64,000 nucleotides of DNA, taken from Baylisascaris procyonis. Lineage: Eukaryota; Nematoda; Chromadorea; Rhabditida; Ascarididae. The DNA lies in assembly GCA_037389465.1 (NCBI GenBank), contig JAZARR010000238.1:31784-95783 (forward strand), in the 5' to 3' direction. A program made the position numbers and the translations under genes. Below the pieces are notes generated by a model. That model was not told the DNA's origin, did no database searches, and was given only the letters and a program-made list of their open reading frames with translations. Below, piece after piece: positions 36,701-50,612 of the stretch. The first letter of the stretch is position 1; every line of letters begins with the position of its first letter.

Positions 36701-38341
36701 GTTCACAAAGCATGATGATATTGCGGTGAATTCAACGGTTGTTTGTGTCAACTAGACGCCTAAAGTGGCGAGTAGTTCACAAAACATGATGATATTGCGG
36801 TGAATTCAACGGTTGTTTTGTGTCAACTAGATGCCTATAAGTGGCGAGTTGTTCCCAAAGCATGATGATATTGCGGTGAATTCAACGGTTCTTTTGTGTC
36901 AACTAGATGCCTATAAGTGGCGAGTAGTTCACAAAACATGATGATATTGCGGTGAATTCAACGGTTGTTTGTGTCAACTAGACTACTATAAGTGGCGAGT
37001 AGTTCACAAAACATGATGATATTGCGGTGAACTCAGCGGTTCTTTGTGTGAACTAGACGCCTAAAGTGGCGAGTAGTTCACAAAACATGATGATATTGCG
37101 GTGAATTCAACTTTTGTTTTGTGTCAACTAGATGCCTATAAGTGGCGAGTAGTTCACAAAGCATGATGATATTGCGGTGAATTCAACGGTTGTTTTGTGT
37201 CAACTAGATGCCTATAAGTGGCGAGTAGTTCAAAAACATGATTATATTGCGGTGAACTGAGCGGTTCTTTGTGTGAACTAGACGCCTAAAGTGGCGAGTA
37301 GTTCACAAAACATGATGATATTGCTGTGAATTCAACTTTTGTTTTGTGTCAACTAGATGCCTATAAGTGGCGAGTAGTTCACAAAACATGATGATATTGC
37401 GGTGAATTCAACTTTTGTTTTGTGTCAACTAGATGCCTATATGTGGCGAGTAGTTCACAAGACTTGATGATATTGCGGTGAATTGAACGGTTGTTAGTGT
37501 CAATAAATACCTATAGGTGGCGAGTAGTTCACAAAACATGATGATATTGCGGTGATCTCAGCGGTTCTTTGTGTGAACTAGACGGTTAGAATATCGAGTA
37601 CTTCACAAAACATGATGATATTGCGGTGAACTCAGCGGTTCTTTGTGTGAACTAGACTCCTAAAGTGGCGAGTAGTTCACAAAACATGATGATATTGCGG
37701 TGAATTCAACTTTTGTTTTGTGTCAACTAGATGCCTATAAGTGGCGAGTAGTTCACAAAGCATGATGATATTGCGGTGAATTCAACGGTTGTTTGTGTCA
37801 ACTAGACGCCTAAAGTGGCGAGTAGTAGTTCACAAAACATGATGATATTGCGGTGAATTCAACGGTTGTTTGTGTCAACTAGACGCCTAAAGTGGCGAGT
37901 AGTTCACAAAACGATGATATTGCGGTGAATTCAGCGGTTCTTTGTGTCAACTAGACGCCTAAAGTGGCGAGTAGTTCACAAAACATGATGATATTGCGGT
38001 GAATTCGACGATTGTTTGTGTCAACTAGATGCCTATATGTGGCGAGTAGTTCACAAAGCATGATGATATTGCGGTGAATTCAACGGTTGTTTGTGTCAAT
38101 AGAATGCCTATAGGTGGCGAGTAGTTCACAAAACATGATGATATTGCGGTGAATCTCAGCGGTTCTTTGTGTCAACTAGACGCCTAAAGTGGCGAGTAGT
38201 TCACAAAACATGATGATATTGCGGTGAACTCAGCGGTTCTTTGTGTCAACTAGACTACTCAAGTGGCGAGTAGTTCACAAGACATGATGATATTGCGGTG
38301 AATTCAACTTTTGTTTTGTGTCAACTAGATGCCTATATGTG
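33779..38341 (+). repeat. Mixed-order satellite, no clear higher-order period
   Basis: About 60 monomers of classes T, C, S and near-consensus types lie here without an order I can follow for more than a few units. Noted oddities: tgttagtgtgtcaaaatacc near 35100, gatattgggtgattcagcgg near 35525, catctcgatg-like tails absent, and a divergent pair near 36363-36478 (caaaggttgttcg, aagcggcgagtggttcgc, tcacctggacgccaatagg). No gene or foreign insertion is seen. Confidence 0.75.
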
Positions 38342-41024
38342 GCGAGTAGTTCACAAAACATGATGATATTGCGGTGTCGACGGTTGTTTCTGTCAACTAG
38401 ATGCCTATATGTGGCGAGTAGTTCACAAAGCATGATGATATTGCGGTGAATTCAACGGTTGTTTTGTGTCAACTAGATGCCTATAAGTGGCGAGTAGTTC
38501 ACAAAACATGATGATATTGCGGTGAATTCAACGGTTGTTTGTGTCAACTAGACGCCTATAAGTGGCGAGTAGTTCACAAAACATGATGATATTGCGGTGA
38601 ACTCAGCGGATCTTTGTGTGAACTAGACGCCTAAAGTGGCGAGTAGTTCACAAAACATGATGATATTGCGGTGAATTCAACGTTTTGTTTTGTGTCAACT
38701 AGATGCCTATAAGTGGCGAGTAGTTCACAAAGCATGATGATATTGCGGTGATTCAACTTTGTTTTGTGTCAACTAGATGCCTATATGGCGAGTAGTTCAA
38801 AAACATGATGATATTGCGGTGAATTCGACGGTTGTTTCTGTCAACTAGATGCCTATATGTGGCGAGTAGTTCACAAAACATGATGATATTGCGGTGAATT
38901 CAACGGTTGTTTTGTGTCAACTAGATGCCTATAAGTGGCGAGTAGTTCACAAAACATGATGATATTGCGGTGAATTCAACTTTTGTTTTGTGTCAACTAG
39001 ATGCCTATATGTGGCGAGTAGTTCACAAAACATGATGATATTGCGGTGATCTCAGCGGTTCTTTGTGTGAACTAGACGCCTAAAGTGGCGAGTAGTTCAC
39101 AAAACATGATGATATTGCGGTGAATTGAACGGTTGTTTGTGTCAACTAGATGCCTATATGTGGCGAGTAGTTCACAAAACATGATGATATTGCGGTGAAT
39201 TCAACGGTTGTTTTGTGTCAACAGATGCCATAAGTGGCGAGTAGTTCACAAAACATGATGATATTGCGGTGAACTCAGCGGTTCTTTGTGTCAACTAGAC
39301 GCCTAAAGTGGCGAGTAGTTCACAAAACATGATGATATTGCGGTGAATTCAACTTTGTTTTGTGTCAACTAGATGCCTATATTTGGCGAGTAGTTCAAAA
39401 ACATGATGATATTGCGGTGAACTCAACGGTTCTTTGTGTCATCTAGACGCCTCAAGTGGCGAGTAGTTCACAAAACATGATGATATTGCGGTGAATTCGA
39501 CGGTTGTTTGTGTCAACTAGATGCCTATATGTGGCGAGTAGTTCACAAAACATGATGATATTGCGGTGAATTCAACGGTTCTTTTGTGTCAACTAGATGC
39601 CTATAAGTGGCGAGTAGTTCACAAAACATGATGATATTGCGGTGAATTCAACGGTTGTTTGTGTCAACTAGATACTATAACAGGCGAGTAGTTCACAAAA
39701 CATGATGATATTGCGGTGAACTCAGCGGATCTTTGTGTGAACTAGACGCCTAAAGTGGCGAGTAGTTCACAAAACATGATGATATTGCGGTGAATTCAAC
39801 TTTTGTTTTGTGTCAACTAGATGCCTATAAGTGGCGAGTAGTTCACAAAGCATGATGATATTGCGGTGATTTCAACTTTTGTTTTGTGTCAACTAGATGC
39901 CTATATTTGGCGAGTAGTTCAAAAACATGATTATATTGCGGTGAACTGAGCGGTTCTTTGTGTGAACTAGACGCCTAAAGTGGCGAGTAGTTCACAAAAC
40001 ATGATGATATTGCGGTGAATTCAACTTTTGTTTTGTGTCAACTAGATGCCTATAAGTGGCGAGTAGTTCACAAAACATGATGATATTGCGGTGAATTCGA
40101 CGATTGCTTTCTGTCAACTAGATGCCTATATGTGGCGAGTAGTTCACAAGACATGATGATATTGCGGTGAATTGAACGGTTGTTAGTGTCAATAGAATAC
40201 CTATAGGTGGCGAGTAGTTCACAAAACATGATGATATTGCGGTGATCTCAGCGGTTCTTTGTGTGAACTAGACGCCTAAATGGCGAGTAGTTCACAAAAC
40301 ATGATGATATTGCGGTGAACTCAGCGGTTCTTTGTGTGAACTAGACTCCTAAAGTGGCGAGTAGTTCACAAAACATGATGATATTGCGGTGAATTCAACT
40401 TTTGTTTTGTGTCAACTAGATGCCTATAAGTGGCGAGTAGTTCACAAAGCATGATGATATTGCGGTGAATTCAACGGTTGTTTGTGTCAACTAGACGCCT
40501 AAAGTGGCGAGTAGTTTCACAAAACATGATGATATTGCGGTGAATTCAACGGTTGTTTGTGTCAACTAGACGCCTAAAGTGGCGAGTAGTTCACAAAACG
40601 ATGATATTGCGGTGAATTCAGCGGTTGTTTGTGTCAACTAGACGCCTAAGTGGCGAGTAGTTCACAAAACATGATGATATTGCGGTGAATTCAACGATTG
40701 TTTCTGTCAACTAGATGCCTATATGTGGCGAGTAGTTCACAAAGCATGATGATATTGCGGTGAATTCAACGGTTGTTTGTGTCAAAATACCTATAGGTGG
40801 CGAGTAGTTCACAAAACATGATGATATTGCGGTGAATCTCAGCGGTTCTTTGTGTCAACTAGACGCCTAAAGTGGCGAGTAGTTCACAAAACATGATGAT
40901 ATTGCGGTGAACTCAGCGGTTCTTTGTGTGAACTAGACTGCTCAAGTGGCGAGTAGTTCACAAAACATGATGATATTGCGGTGAATTCAACTTTTGTTTT
41001 GTGTCAACTAGATGCCTATATGTG
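38342..41024 (+). repeat. ~2.7-kb higher-order repeat, copy 1
   Basis: It starts at a monomer with the three-base deletion giving ggtgtcgacgg. Subsequent marks include an extra-base aacgttttgttttg monomer near 38680 and ctttgttttg monomers near 38757 and 39355. The same order restarts at 41025, a period of 2683 bp. Confidence 0.72.
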
Positions 41025-43118
41025 GCGAGTAGTTCACAAAACATGATGATATTGCGGTGTCGACGATTGTTTCTGTCAACTAGATGCCTATATGTGGCGA
41101 GTAGTTCACAAAACATGATGATATTGCGGTGAATTCAACGGTTGTTTTGTGTCATCTAGATGCCTATAAGTGGCGAGTAGTTCACAAAACATGATGATAT
41201 TGCGGTGAATTCAACGGTTGTTTGTGTCAACTAGACGCCTATAAGTGGCGAGTAGTTCACAAAACATGATGATATTGCGGTGAACTCAGCGGTTCTTTGT
41301 GTGAACTAGACGCCTAAAGTGGCGAGTAGTTCACAAAACATGATGATATTGCGGTGAATTCAACGGTTTGTTTTGTGTCAACTAGATGCCTATAAGTGGC
41401 GAGTAGTTCACAAAGCATGATGATATTGCGGTGAATTCAACGGTTGTTTTGTGTCAACTAGATGCCTATATTTGGCGAGTAGTTCAAAAACATGATTATA
41501 TTGCGGTGAATTCGACGATTGTTTCTGTCAACTAGATGCCTATATGTGGCGAGTAGTTCACAAAACATGATGATATTGCGGTGAATTCAACGGTTGTTTT
41601 GTGTCAACTAGATGCCTATAAGTGGCGAGTAGTTCACAAAACATGATGATATTGCGGTGAATTCAACTTTTGTTTTGTGTCAACTAGATGCCTATATGTG
41701 GCGAGTAGTTCACAAAACATGATGATATTGCGGTGATTCAACGGTTGTTTGTGTGAACTAGACGCCTAAAGTGGCGAGTAGTTCACAAAACATGATGATA
41801 TTGCGGTGAATTCAACGGTTGTTTGTGTCAACTAGATGCCTATATGTGGCGAGTAGTTCACAAAACATGATGATATTGCGGTGAATTCAACGGTTGTTTT
41901 GTGTCAACTAGATGTCCATAAGTGGCGAGTAGTTCACAAAACATGATCATATTGCGGTGAACTCAGCGGTTCTTTGTGTGAACTAGACGCCTAAAGTGGC
42001 GAGTAGTTCACAAAACATGATGATATTGCGGTGAATTCAACTTTGTTTTGTGTCAACTAGATGCCTATATTTGGCGAGTAGTTCAAAAACATGATGATAT
42101 TGCGGTGAATTCAACGGTTCTTTGTGTGATCTAGACGCCTCAAGTGGCGAGTAGTTCACAAAACATGATGATATTGCGGTGAATTCAACGGTTGTTTCTG
42201 TCAACTAGATGCCTATATGTGGCGAGTAGTTCACAAAACATGATGATATTGCGGTGAATTCAACGGTTGTTTTGTGTCAACTAGATGCCTATAAGTGGCG
42301 AGTAGTTCACAAGACTTGATGATATTGCGGTGAATTGAACGGTTGTTTGTGTCAATAGATGCCTATAGTGGCGAGTAGTTCACAAAACATGATGATATTG
42401 CGGTGAATTCAACGGTTGTTAGTGTCAACTAGATGCCTATAGGTGGCGAGTAGTTCACAAAACATGATGATATTGCGGTGGTCTCAGCGGTTGTTTGTGT
42501 CAACTAGACGCCTAAAGTATCGAGTAGTTCACAAAACATGATGATATTGCGGTGAATTCAGCGGTTCTTTGTGTCAACTAGACTACTCAAGTGGCGAGTA
42601 GTTCACAAAACATGATGATATTGCGGTGAATTCAGCGGTTGTTTGTGTCAACTAGAGGCCTAAAGTGGCGAGTACTTCACAAAACATGATGATATTGCGG
42701 TGAACTCAGCGGATCTTTGTGTGAACTAGACGCCTAAAGTGGCGAGTAGTCCACAAAGCATGATGATATTGGGGTGAATTCAACTTTTGTTTTGTGTCAA
42801 CTAGATGCCTATAAGTGGCGAGTTGTTCCCAAAGCCTGATGATATTGCGGTGATTTCAACTTTTGTTTTGTGTCAACTAGACGCCTAAAGTGGCGAGTAG
42901 ATAGTTCACAAAACATGACGATATTGCGGTGAATTCAACGGTTGTTTGTGTGAACTAGACGGTTAAAGTATCGAGTACTTCACAAAACGATGATATTGCG
43001 GTGCACTCAGCGGTTCTTTGTGTGATCTAGACTACTCAAGTGGCGAGTAGTTCACAAGACATGACGATATTGCGGTGAATTCAACTTTTGTTTTGTGTCA
43101 ACTAGATGCCTATATGTG
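41025..43118 (+). repeat. ~2.1-kb shorter copy of the same higher-order repeat
   Basis: It starts with ggtgtcgacgattg, has an extra-base aacggtttgttttg monomer near 41365 matching the one near 38680, and ctttgttttg near 42040. It follows copy 1 at an offset of about 2683 bp to near 42.3 kb, then diverges and ends at the next ggtgtcgacg monomer. The length is 2094 bp. Confidence 0.7.
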
Positions 43119-46100
43119 GCGAGTAGTTCACAAAACATGATGATATTGCGGTGTCGACGATTGTTTCTGTCAACTAGATGCCTATATGTGGCGAGTAGTT
43201 CACAAAGCATGATGATATTGCGGTGAATTCAACGGTTGTTTTGTGTCAACTAGATGCCTATAAGTGGCGAGTAGTTCACAAAACATGATGATATTGCGGT
43301 GAATTCAACGGTTGTTTGTGTCAACTAGACGACTATAAGTGGCGAGTAGTTCACAAAACATGATGATATTGCGGTGAACTCAACGGTTCTTTGTGTGAAC
43401 TAGACGCCTAAAGTGGCGAGTAGTTCACAAAACATGATGATATTGCGGTGAATTCACCTTTTGTTTTGTGTCAACTAGATGCCTATAAGTGGCGAGTAGT
43501 TCAAAAACATGATTATATTGCGGTGAATTCGACGATTGTTTCTGTCAACTAGATGCCTATATGTGGCGAGTAGTTCACAAAACATGATGATATTGCGGTG
43601 AATTCAACGGTTGTTTGTGTCAACTAGATGCCTATAAGTGGCGAGCAGTTCACAAAACATGATGATATTGCGGTGAATTCAACTTTTGTTTTGTGTCAGC
43701 TAGATGCCTATATGTGGCGAGTAGTTCACAAAAACATGATGATATTGCTGTGATCTCAGCGGTTCTTTGTGTGAACTAGACGGTTAAAATATCGAGTACT
43801 TCACAAAACATGATGATATTGCGGTGAATTCAACTTCTGTTTTGTGTCAACTAGATGCCTATATTTGGCGAGTAGTTCAAGAACATGGTTATATTGCGGT
43901 GAACTGGGCGGTTCTTTGTGTGATCTAGACGCCTCAAGTCTCGAGTAGTTCACAAAATATGATGATATTGCGGTGAACTCGACGATTGTTTCTGCCAACT
44001 AGATGCCTATATGTGGCGAGTAGTTCACAAAACATAATGATATTGCGGTGAATTCAACGGTTGTTTTGTGTCATCTGGATGTCTATAAGTGTCGAGTAGT
44101 TCACAAGACTTGACGATATTGCGGTGAATTGAACGGCTGTTAGTGTCAATATTGATGCCTATAGTTCGCGAGTAGTTCAGAAAACATGATGATATTGCGG
44201 TGAACTCAGCGGTTCTTTCTGTCAACCAGGCGCCTAAAGTGGCGAGTAGTTGGTTCACAAAGCATATGATACTGCGGTGAATTCAACGGTTGTTTGTGTC
44301 AGCTAGACGACTATAACTGGCGAGTAGTTCACAGAACATGATGATGCTGCGGTGAATTCAGCGGCTCTTTGTGTGATCTAGACGCCTCAAGTGGCGAGTA
44401 GTTCACAAAACATGATGATATTGCGGTGAATTCGACGATTGTTTCTGTCAACTAGATGCCTATATGTGGCGATTAGTTCATAAAGCATGATGATATTGCG
44501 GTGAATTCAACGGTTGTTAGTGCCAATAAAATACCTATAGGTGGCGAGTAGTTCACAAAACATGATGATATTGCGGTGGTCTCAGCGGTTCTTTGTGTGA
44601 ACTAGACGGTTAAAGTATCGAGTACTTCACAAAACATGATGATATTGCGGTGCACTCAGCGGTTCTTTGTGTGATCTAGACTACTCAAGTGGCGATTAGT
44701 TCACAAAACATGATGATATTGCGGTGAACTCAGCGGCTCTTTGTGTGAACTAGAGGCCTAAAGTGGCGAGTACTTCACAAAACATGATGATATTGCGGTG
44801 AACTCAGCGGATCTTTGTGTGAACTAGACGCCTAAAGTGGCGAGTAGTTCACAAAACATGATTATATTGCGGTGAATTCAACTTTTGTTTTGTGTCAACT
44901 AGATGCCTATAAGTGGCGAGTTGTTCCAAAAGCATGATGATATTGCGGTGATTTCAACTTTTGTTTTGTGCCAGATAGATGCCTATGTGTGGGGAGTAGT
45001 TCACAAGACTTGACGATATTGCGGTGAATTGAACGGTTGTTTGCGTCAACTAGATGCCTATTGGTGGCGAGTAGTTCACAAAGCATGATGAAATTGCTGT
45101 GATCTCAGCGGTTCTTTGTGTGAGCTAGACGCTTAAAGTATCGAGTACTTCACAAAACATGATGATATTGCGGTGAATTCAACTTTTGTTTTGTGTCATC
45201 TAGAAGCCTATAAGTGGCGAGTAGTTCACAAAACATGATGATAGTGCGGTGAACTCAGCGGATCTTTGTGTGAACTAGGCGCCTAAAGTGGCGAGTAGTT
45301 CACAAAGCATGATGATATTGCGGTGAATTCAACTTTTGTTTTGTGTCAACTAGATGCCTATAAGTGGCGAGTAGTTCACAAAACTTGATGATATTGCGGT
45401 GAATTGAACGGTTGTTAGTGTCAATAAGATGCCTATAGGTCGCGAGTAGTTCACAAAACATGATGATATTGCGGTGAACTCAGCGGTTCTTTCTGTCAAC
45501 TAGACGCCTAAAGTGGCGAGTAGTTAGTTCACAAAGCATGATGATATTGCGGTGAATTCAACGGTTCTTTGTGTCAACTAGACGCCTAAAGTGGCGAGTA
45601 GTTCACAAAACATGATGATATTGCGGTGAACTCAGCGGTTATTTGTGTGAACTAGACGCCTAAAGTGGCGAGTAGTTCACAAAACATGATGATATTGCGG
45701 TGAATTCAACTTTTGTTTTGTGTCAACTAGATGCCTATATGTGGCGAGTAGTTCACAAAACATGATGATATTGCGGTGAATTCAACTTTTGTTTTGTGTC
45801 AACTAGATGCCTATATGTGGCGAGTAGTTCACAAAACATGATGATATTGCGGTGAATCGACGGTTGTTTCTGTCAACTAGATGCCTATATGTGGCGAGTA
45901 GTTCACAAAACATGATGATATTGCGGTGAATTCAACGGTTGTTTTGTGTCAACTAGATGCCTATAAGTGGCGAGTAGTTCACAAAACATGATGATATTGC
46001 GGTGAATTCAACGGTTGTTTGTGTCAACTAGACGCCTATAAGTGGCGAGTAGTTCACAAAACATGATGATATTGCGGTGAACTCAGCGTTCTTTGTGTCA

Positions 46101-48660
46101 ACTAGACGCCTAAAGTGGCGAGTAGTTCACAAAACATGATGATATTGCGGTGAATTCAACGGTTGTTTGTGTCAACTAGACGCCTATAAGTGGCGAGTAG
46201 TTATTTCACAAAGCATGATGATATTGCGGTGAATTGAACGGTTGTTCGTGTCAACTAGTGCCTATGTGGCGAGTAGTTCACAAAACATGATGATATTGCG
46301 GTGTTCAGCGGTTGTTTGTGTCAACTAGACGCCTAAAGTGGCGTAGTAGTTCACAAAGCATGATGATATTGCGGTGAATTCAACGGTTGTTTGTGTCAAC
46401 TAGATGCCTATAAGTGGCGATAGTTCACAAAGCATGATGATATTGCGGTGAATTGAACGGTTGTTTGTGTCAACTAGATGCCTATAGGTGGCGAGTAGTT
46501 CACAAAACATGATGATATTGCGGTGAATTCAACGGTTGTTTGTGTCAACTAGATGCCTATAAGTGGCGAGTAGTTCACAAAGCGTGAGGATATTGCGGTG
46601 AATTCGACCGTTGTTTGTGTCAACTAGACGCCAATAAGTGGCGCGTGGTTCACAAAACATGATGATATTGCGGTGAATTCTACGGTTGTTTTGTGTCATC
46701 TGGATATCTATAAGTGTCGAGTAGTTCACAAAGCATGATGATATTGCGGTGAATTGAACGGTTGTTTGTGTCAACTAGATGCCTAAAGGTGGCGAGTAGT
46801 TCAGAAAACATGATGATATTGCGGTGAACTCAGCGGTTCTTTCTGTCAACCAGACGCCTAAGGTGGCGAGTTGTTAGTTCACAGAACATGATGATGTTGC
46901 GGTGAATTCAACGGTTGTTTGTGTCAACTAGACGACTATAACAGGCGAGCAGTTCACAAAACATGATGATATTGCGGTGAACTCAGCGGATCTTTGTGTG
47001 AACTAGACGCCTAAAGTGGCGAGTAGTTCACGAAGCATGATGATATCGCGGTGAATTCAACTTTTGTTTTGTGTCAACTAGATGCCTATATGTGGCGAGT
47101 AGTTCACAAGACTTGAAGATATTGCGGTGAATTCAACGGTTCTTTGTGTCAACTAGACGCCTATAAGTGGCGAGTAGTTCACAAAACATGATGATATTGC
47201 GGTGAATTCAACGGTTCTTTGTGTCAACTAGATGCCTAAAGTGGCGAGTAGTTCACAAAACATGATGATATTGCGGTGAATTCAACTTTGTTTTGTGTCA
47301 ACTAGATGCCTATATGTGGCGAGTAGTTCACAAAACATGATGATATTGCGGTGAATCAACGGTTGTTTCTGTCAACTAGATGCCTATAAGTGGCGAGTAG
47401 TTCACAAAGCATGATGATATTGCGGTGAATTCAACGGTTGTTTTGTGTCAACTAGATGCCTATAAGTGGCGAGTAGTTCACAAAACATGATGATATTGCG
47501 GTGAATTCAACGGTTGTTTGTGTCAACTAGACGCCTATAACAGGCGAGTAGTTCACAAAACATGATGATATTGCGGTGAACTCAGCGGTTCTTTGTGTCA
47601 ACTAGACGCCTAAAGTGGCGAGTAGTTCACAAAACATGATGATATTGCGGTGAATTCAACGGTTGTTTTGTGTCAACTAGATGCCTATAAGTGGCGAGTA
47701 GTTCACAAAACATGATGATATTGCGGTGAATTCAACTTTTGTTTGTGTCAACTAGATGCCTATATTTGGCGAGTAGTTCAAAAACATGATGATATTGCGG
47801 TGAACTCAGCGGTTCTTTGTGTGATCTAGACGCCTCAAGTGTCGAGTAGTTCACAAGACATGATGATATTGCGGTGAATTGAACGGCTGTTAGTGTCAAT
47901 AGATGCCTATAGTGGCGAGTAGTTCACAAAACATGATGATATTGCGGTGAACTCAGCGGTTCTTTGTGTCAACTAGACGCCTAAAGTGGCGAGTAGTTCA
48001 CAAAGCATATGATATTGCGGTGAATTCAACGGTTGTTTGTGTCAACTAGACCCTATAAGTGGCGAGTAGTTCACAAAACATGATGATATTGCGGTGAACT
48101 CAGCGGATCTTTGTGTGAACTAGACGCCTAAAGTGGCGAGTAGTTCACAAAACATGATTATATTGCGGTGAATTCAACTTTTGTTTTGTGTCAACTAGAT
48201 GCCTATAAGTGGCGAGTTGTTCCAAAAGCATGATGATATTGCGGTGATTTCAACTTTTGTTTTGTGCCAGATAGATGCCTATGTGTGGCGAGTAGTTCAC
48301 AAGACTTGATGATATTGCGGTGAATTGAACGGTTGTTTGTGTCAACTAGATGCCTATTGGTGGCGAGTAGTTCACAAAACATGATGATATTGCTGATCTC
48401 AGCGGTTCTTTGTGTCAACTAGACGCTTAAAGTGGCGAGTAGTTCACAAAACATGATGATATTGCGGTGATTTCAACTTTTGTTTTGTGTCAACTAGATG
48501 CCTATAAGTGGCGAGTAGTTCACAAAACATGATGATATTGCGGTGAACTCAGCGGTTCTTTGTGTGAACTAGACGCCTAAAGTGGCGAGTAGTTCACAAA
48601 GCATGATGATATTGCGGTGATTTCAACTTTTGTTTTGTGTCAACTAGATGCCTATATTTG
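43119..48660 (+). repeat. Mixed-order satellite including caaccag-type groups
   Basis: It begins as a third copy of the preceding unit (ggtgtcgacgattg at 43151) and becomes mixed. Groups made of gttcagaaaac/tttctgtcaaccag, agttagttcac and gttcacagaac occur at 44175-44400 and 46800-46900. The part 43.7-45.2 kb holds more substitutions than its surroundings (for example aaacataatg, gatgctgcgg, gaacatggttat). A run near 46.35-46.80 kb is close to consensus. Confidence 0.75.
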
Positions 48661-50612
48661 GCGAGTAGTTCACAAGACTTGATGATATTGCGGTGAATTG
48701 AACCTCTGTTAGTGTCAATAAGATGCCTATAGGTGGCGAGTAGTTCAGAAAACATGATGATATTGCGGTGAACTCAGCGGTTCTTTCTGTCAACCAGACG
48801 CCTAAAGTGGCGAGTAGTTAGTTCACAAAGCATATGATACTGCGGTGAATTCAACGGTTCTTTGTGTCAACTAGACGACTATACTGGCGAGTAGTTCACA
48901 GAACATGATGAAGTTGCGGTGAATTCAGCGGCTCTTTGTGTGAACTAGACGCCTAAAGTGGCGAGTACTTCACAAAACATGATGATATTGCGGTGAACTC
49001 AGCGGATATTTGTGTGAACTAGACGCCTAAAGTGGCGAGTAGTTAACAAAACATGATTATATTGCGGTGAATTCAACTTTTGTTTTGTGTCAAATAGATG
49101 CCTAAAGGTCGCGAGTAGTTCACAAGACTTGACGATATTGCGGTGAATTCAACGGTTCTTTGTGTCAACTAGACGCCTATAACAGGCGAGCAGTTCACAA
49201 AACATGATGATATTGCGGTGAACTCAGCGGATCTTTGTGTGAACTAGACGCCTAAAGTGGCGAGTAGTTCACGAAGCATGATGATATCGCGGTGAATTCA
49301 ACTTTTGTTTTGTGTCAACTAGATGCCTATATGTGGCGAGTGGTTCACAAAACATGATGATATTGCGGTGTCGACGATTGTTTCTGTCAACTAGATGCCT
49401 ATATGTGGCGAATAGTTCACAAAGCATGATGATATTGCGGTGAATTCAACGGTTGTTTTGTGTCATCTGGATGTCTATAAGTGTGGAGTAGTTCGCAAAA
49501 CATGATGATATTGTGGTGAATTCAACGGTTGTTTGTGTCAACTAGACGACTATAACAGGCGAGCAGTTCACAAAACATGACGATATTGCGGTGAACTCAG
49601 CCGATCTTTGTGTGAACTAGACGCCTAAAGTGGCGAGTAGTTCACAAAACATGATGATATTGCAGTGAATTCAACGGTTGTTTTGTGTCAACTAGATGCC
49701 TATAAGTGGCGAGTAGTTCACAAGACTTGATGATATTGCGGTGAATTGAACGGCTGTTAGTGTCAATAAGATGCCTATAGGTCGCGAGTAGTTCAGAAAA
49801 CATGATGATATTGCGGTGAACTCAGCGGTTCTTTCTGTCAACCAGACGCCTGAAGTGGCGAGTAGTTAGTTCACAAAGCATATGATACTGCGGTGAATTC
49901 AACGGTTGTTTGTGTCAACTAGACGACTATAACTGGCGAGTAGTTCACAGAACATGATGATGTTGCGGTGAATTCAGCGGCTCTTTGTGTGAACTAGACG
50001 CCTAAAGTGGCGAGTACTTCACAAAACATGATGATATTGCGGTGAACTCGGCGGATCTTTGTGTGAACTAGACGCCTAAAGTGGCGAGTAGTTCACAAAA
50101 CATGATGATATTGCGGTGAATTCAACTTTTGTTTTGTGTCAACTAGATGCCTATAAGTGGCGAGTTGTTCCCAAAACATGATGATATTGCGGTGATTTCA
50201 ACTTTTGTTTTGTGTCAAATAGATGCCTATATGTGGCGAGTAGTTCACAAGACTTGACGATATTGCGGTGAATTGAACGGTTTTTAGCGTCAACTAGATG
50301 CCTATTGGTGGCGAGTAGTTCACAAAGCATGAGGATATCGCGGTGAATTCAACTTTTGTTTTGTGTCAACTAGATGCCTATAAGTGGCGAGTTGTTCACA
50401 AAACATGATGATATTGCGGTGAATTCAACTTTTGTTTTGTGTCAACTAGATGCCTATATGTGGCGAGTAGTTCACAAGACATGATGATATTGCGGTGAAT
50501 TCAACGGTTGTTTTGTGTCAACTAGATGCCTATAAGTGGCGAGTAGTTCACAAAACATGATGATATTGCGGTGAATCGACGATTGTTTCTGTCAACTAGA
50601 TGCCTATATGTG
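48661..50612 (+). repeat. Long-distance duplicated block C, copy 1
   Basis: It begins with an aagacttgatg monomer containing gaacctctgttag and contains two tttctgtcaaccag groups 1048 bp apart (48736 and 49784, fourteen monomers). It includes agttagttcac with aaagcatatgatactgcgg, gttcacagaac, ggtgtcgacgattg at 49368 and cagccgatctttg near 49599. The same markers in the same order occur at 58451-60103. Confidence 0.78.
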
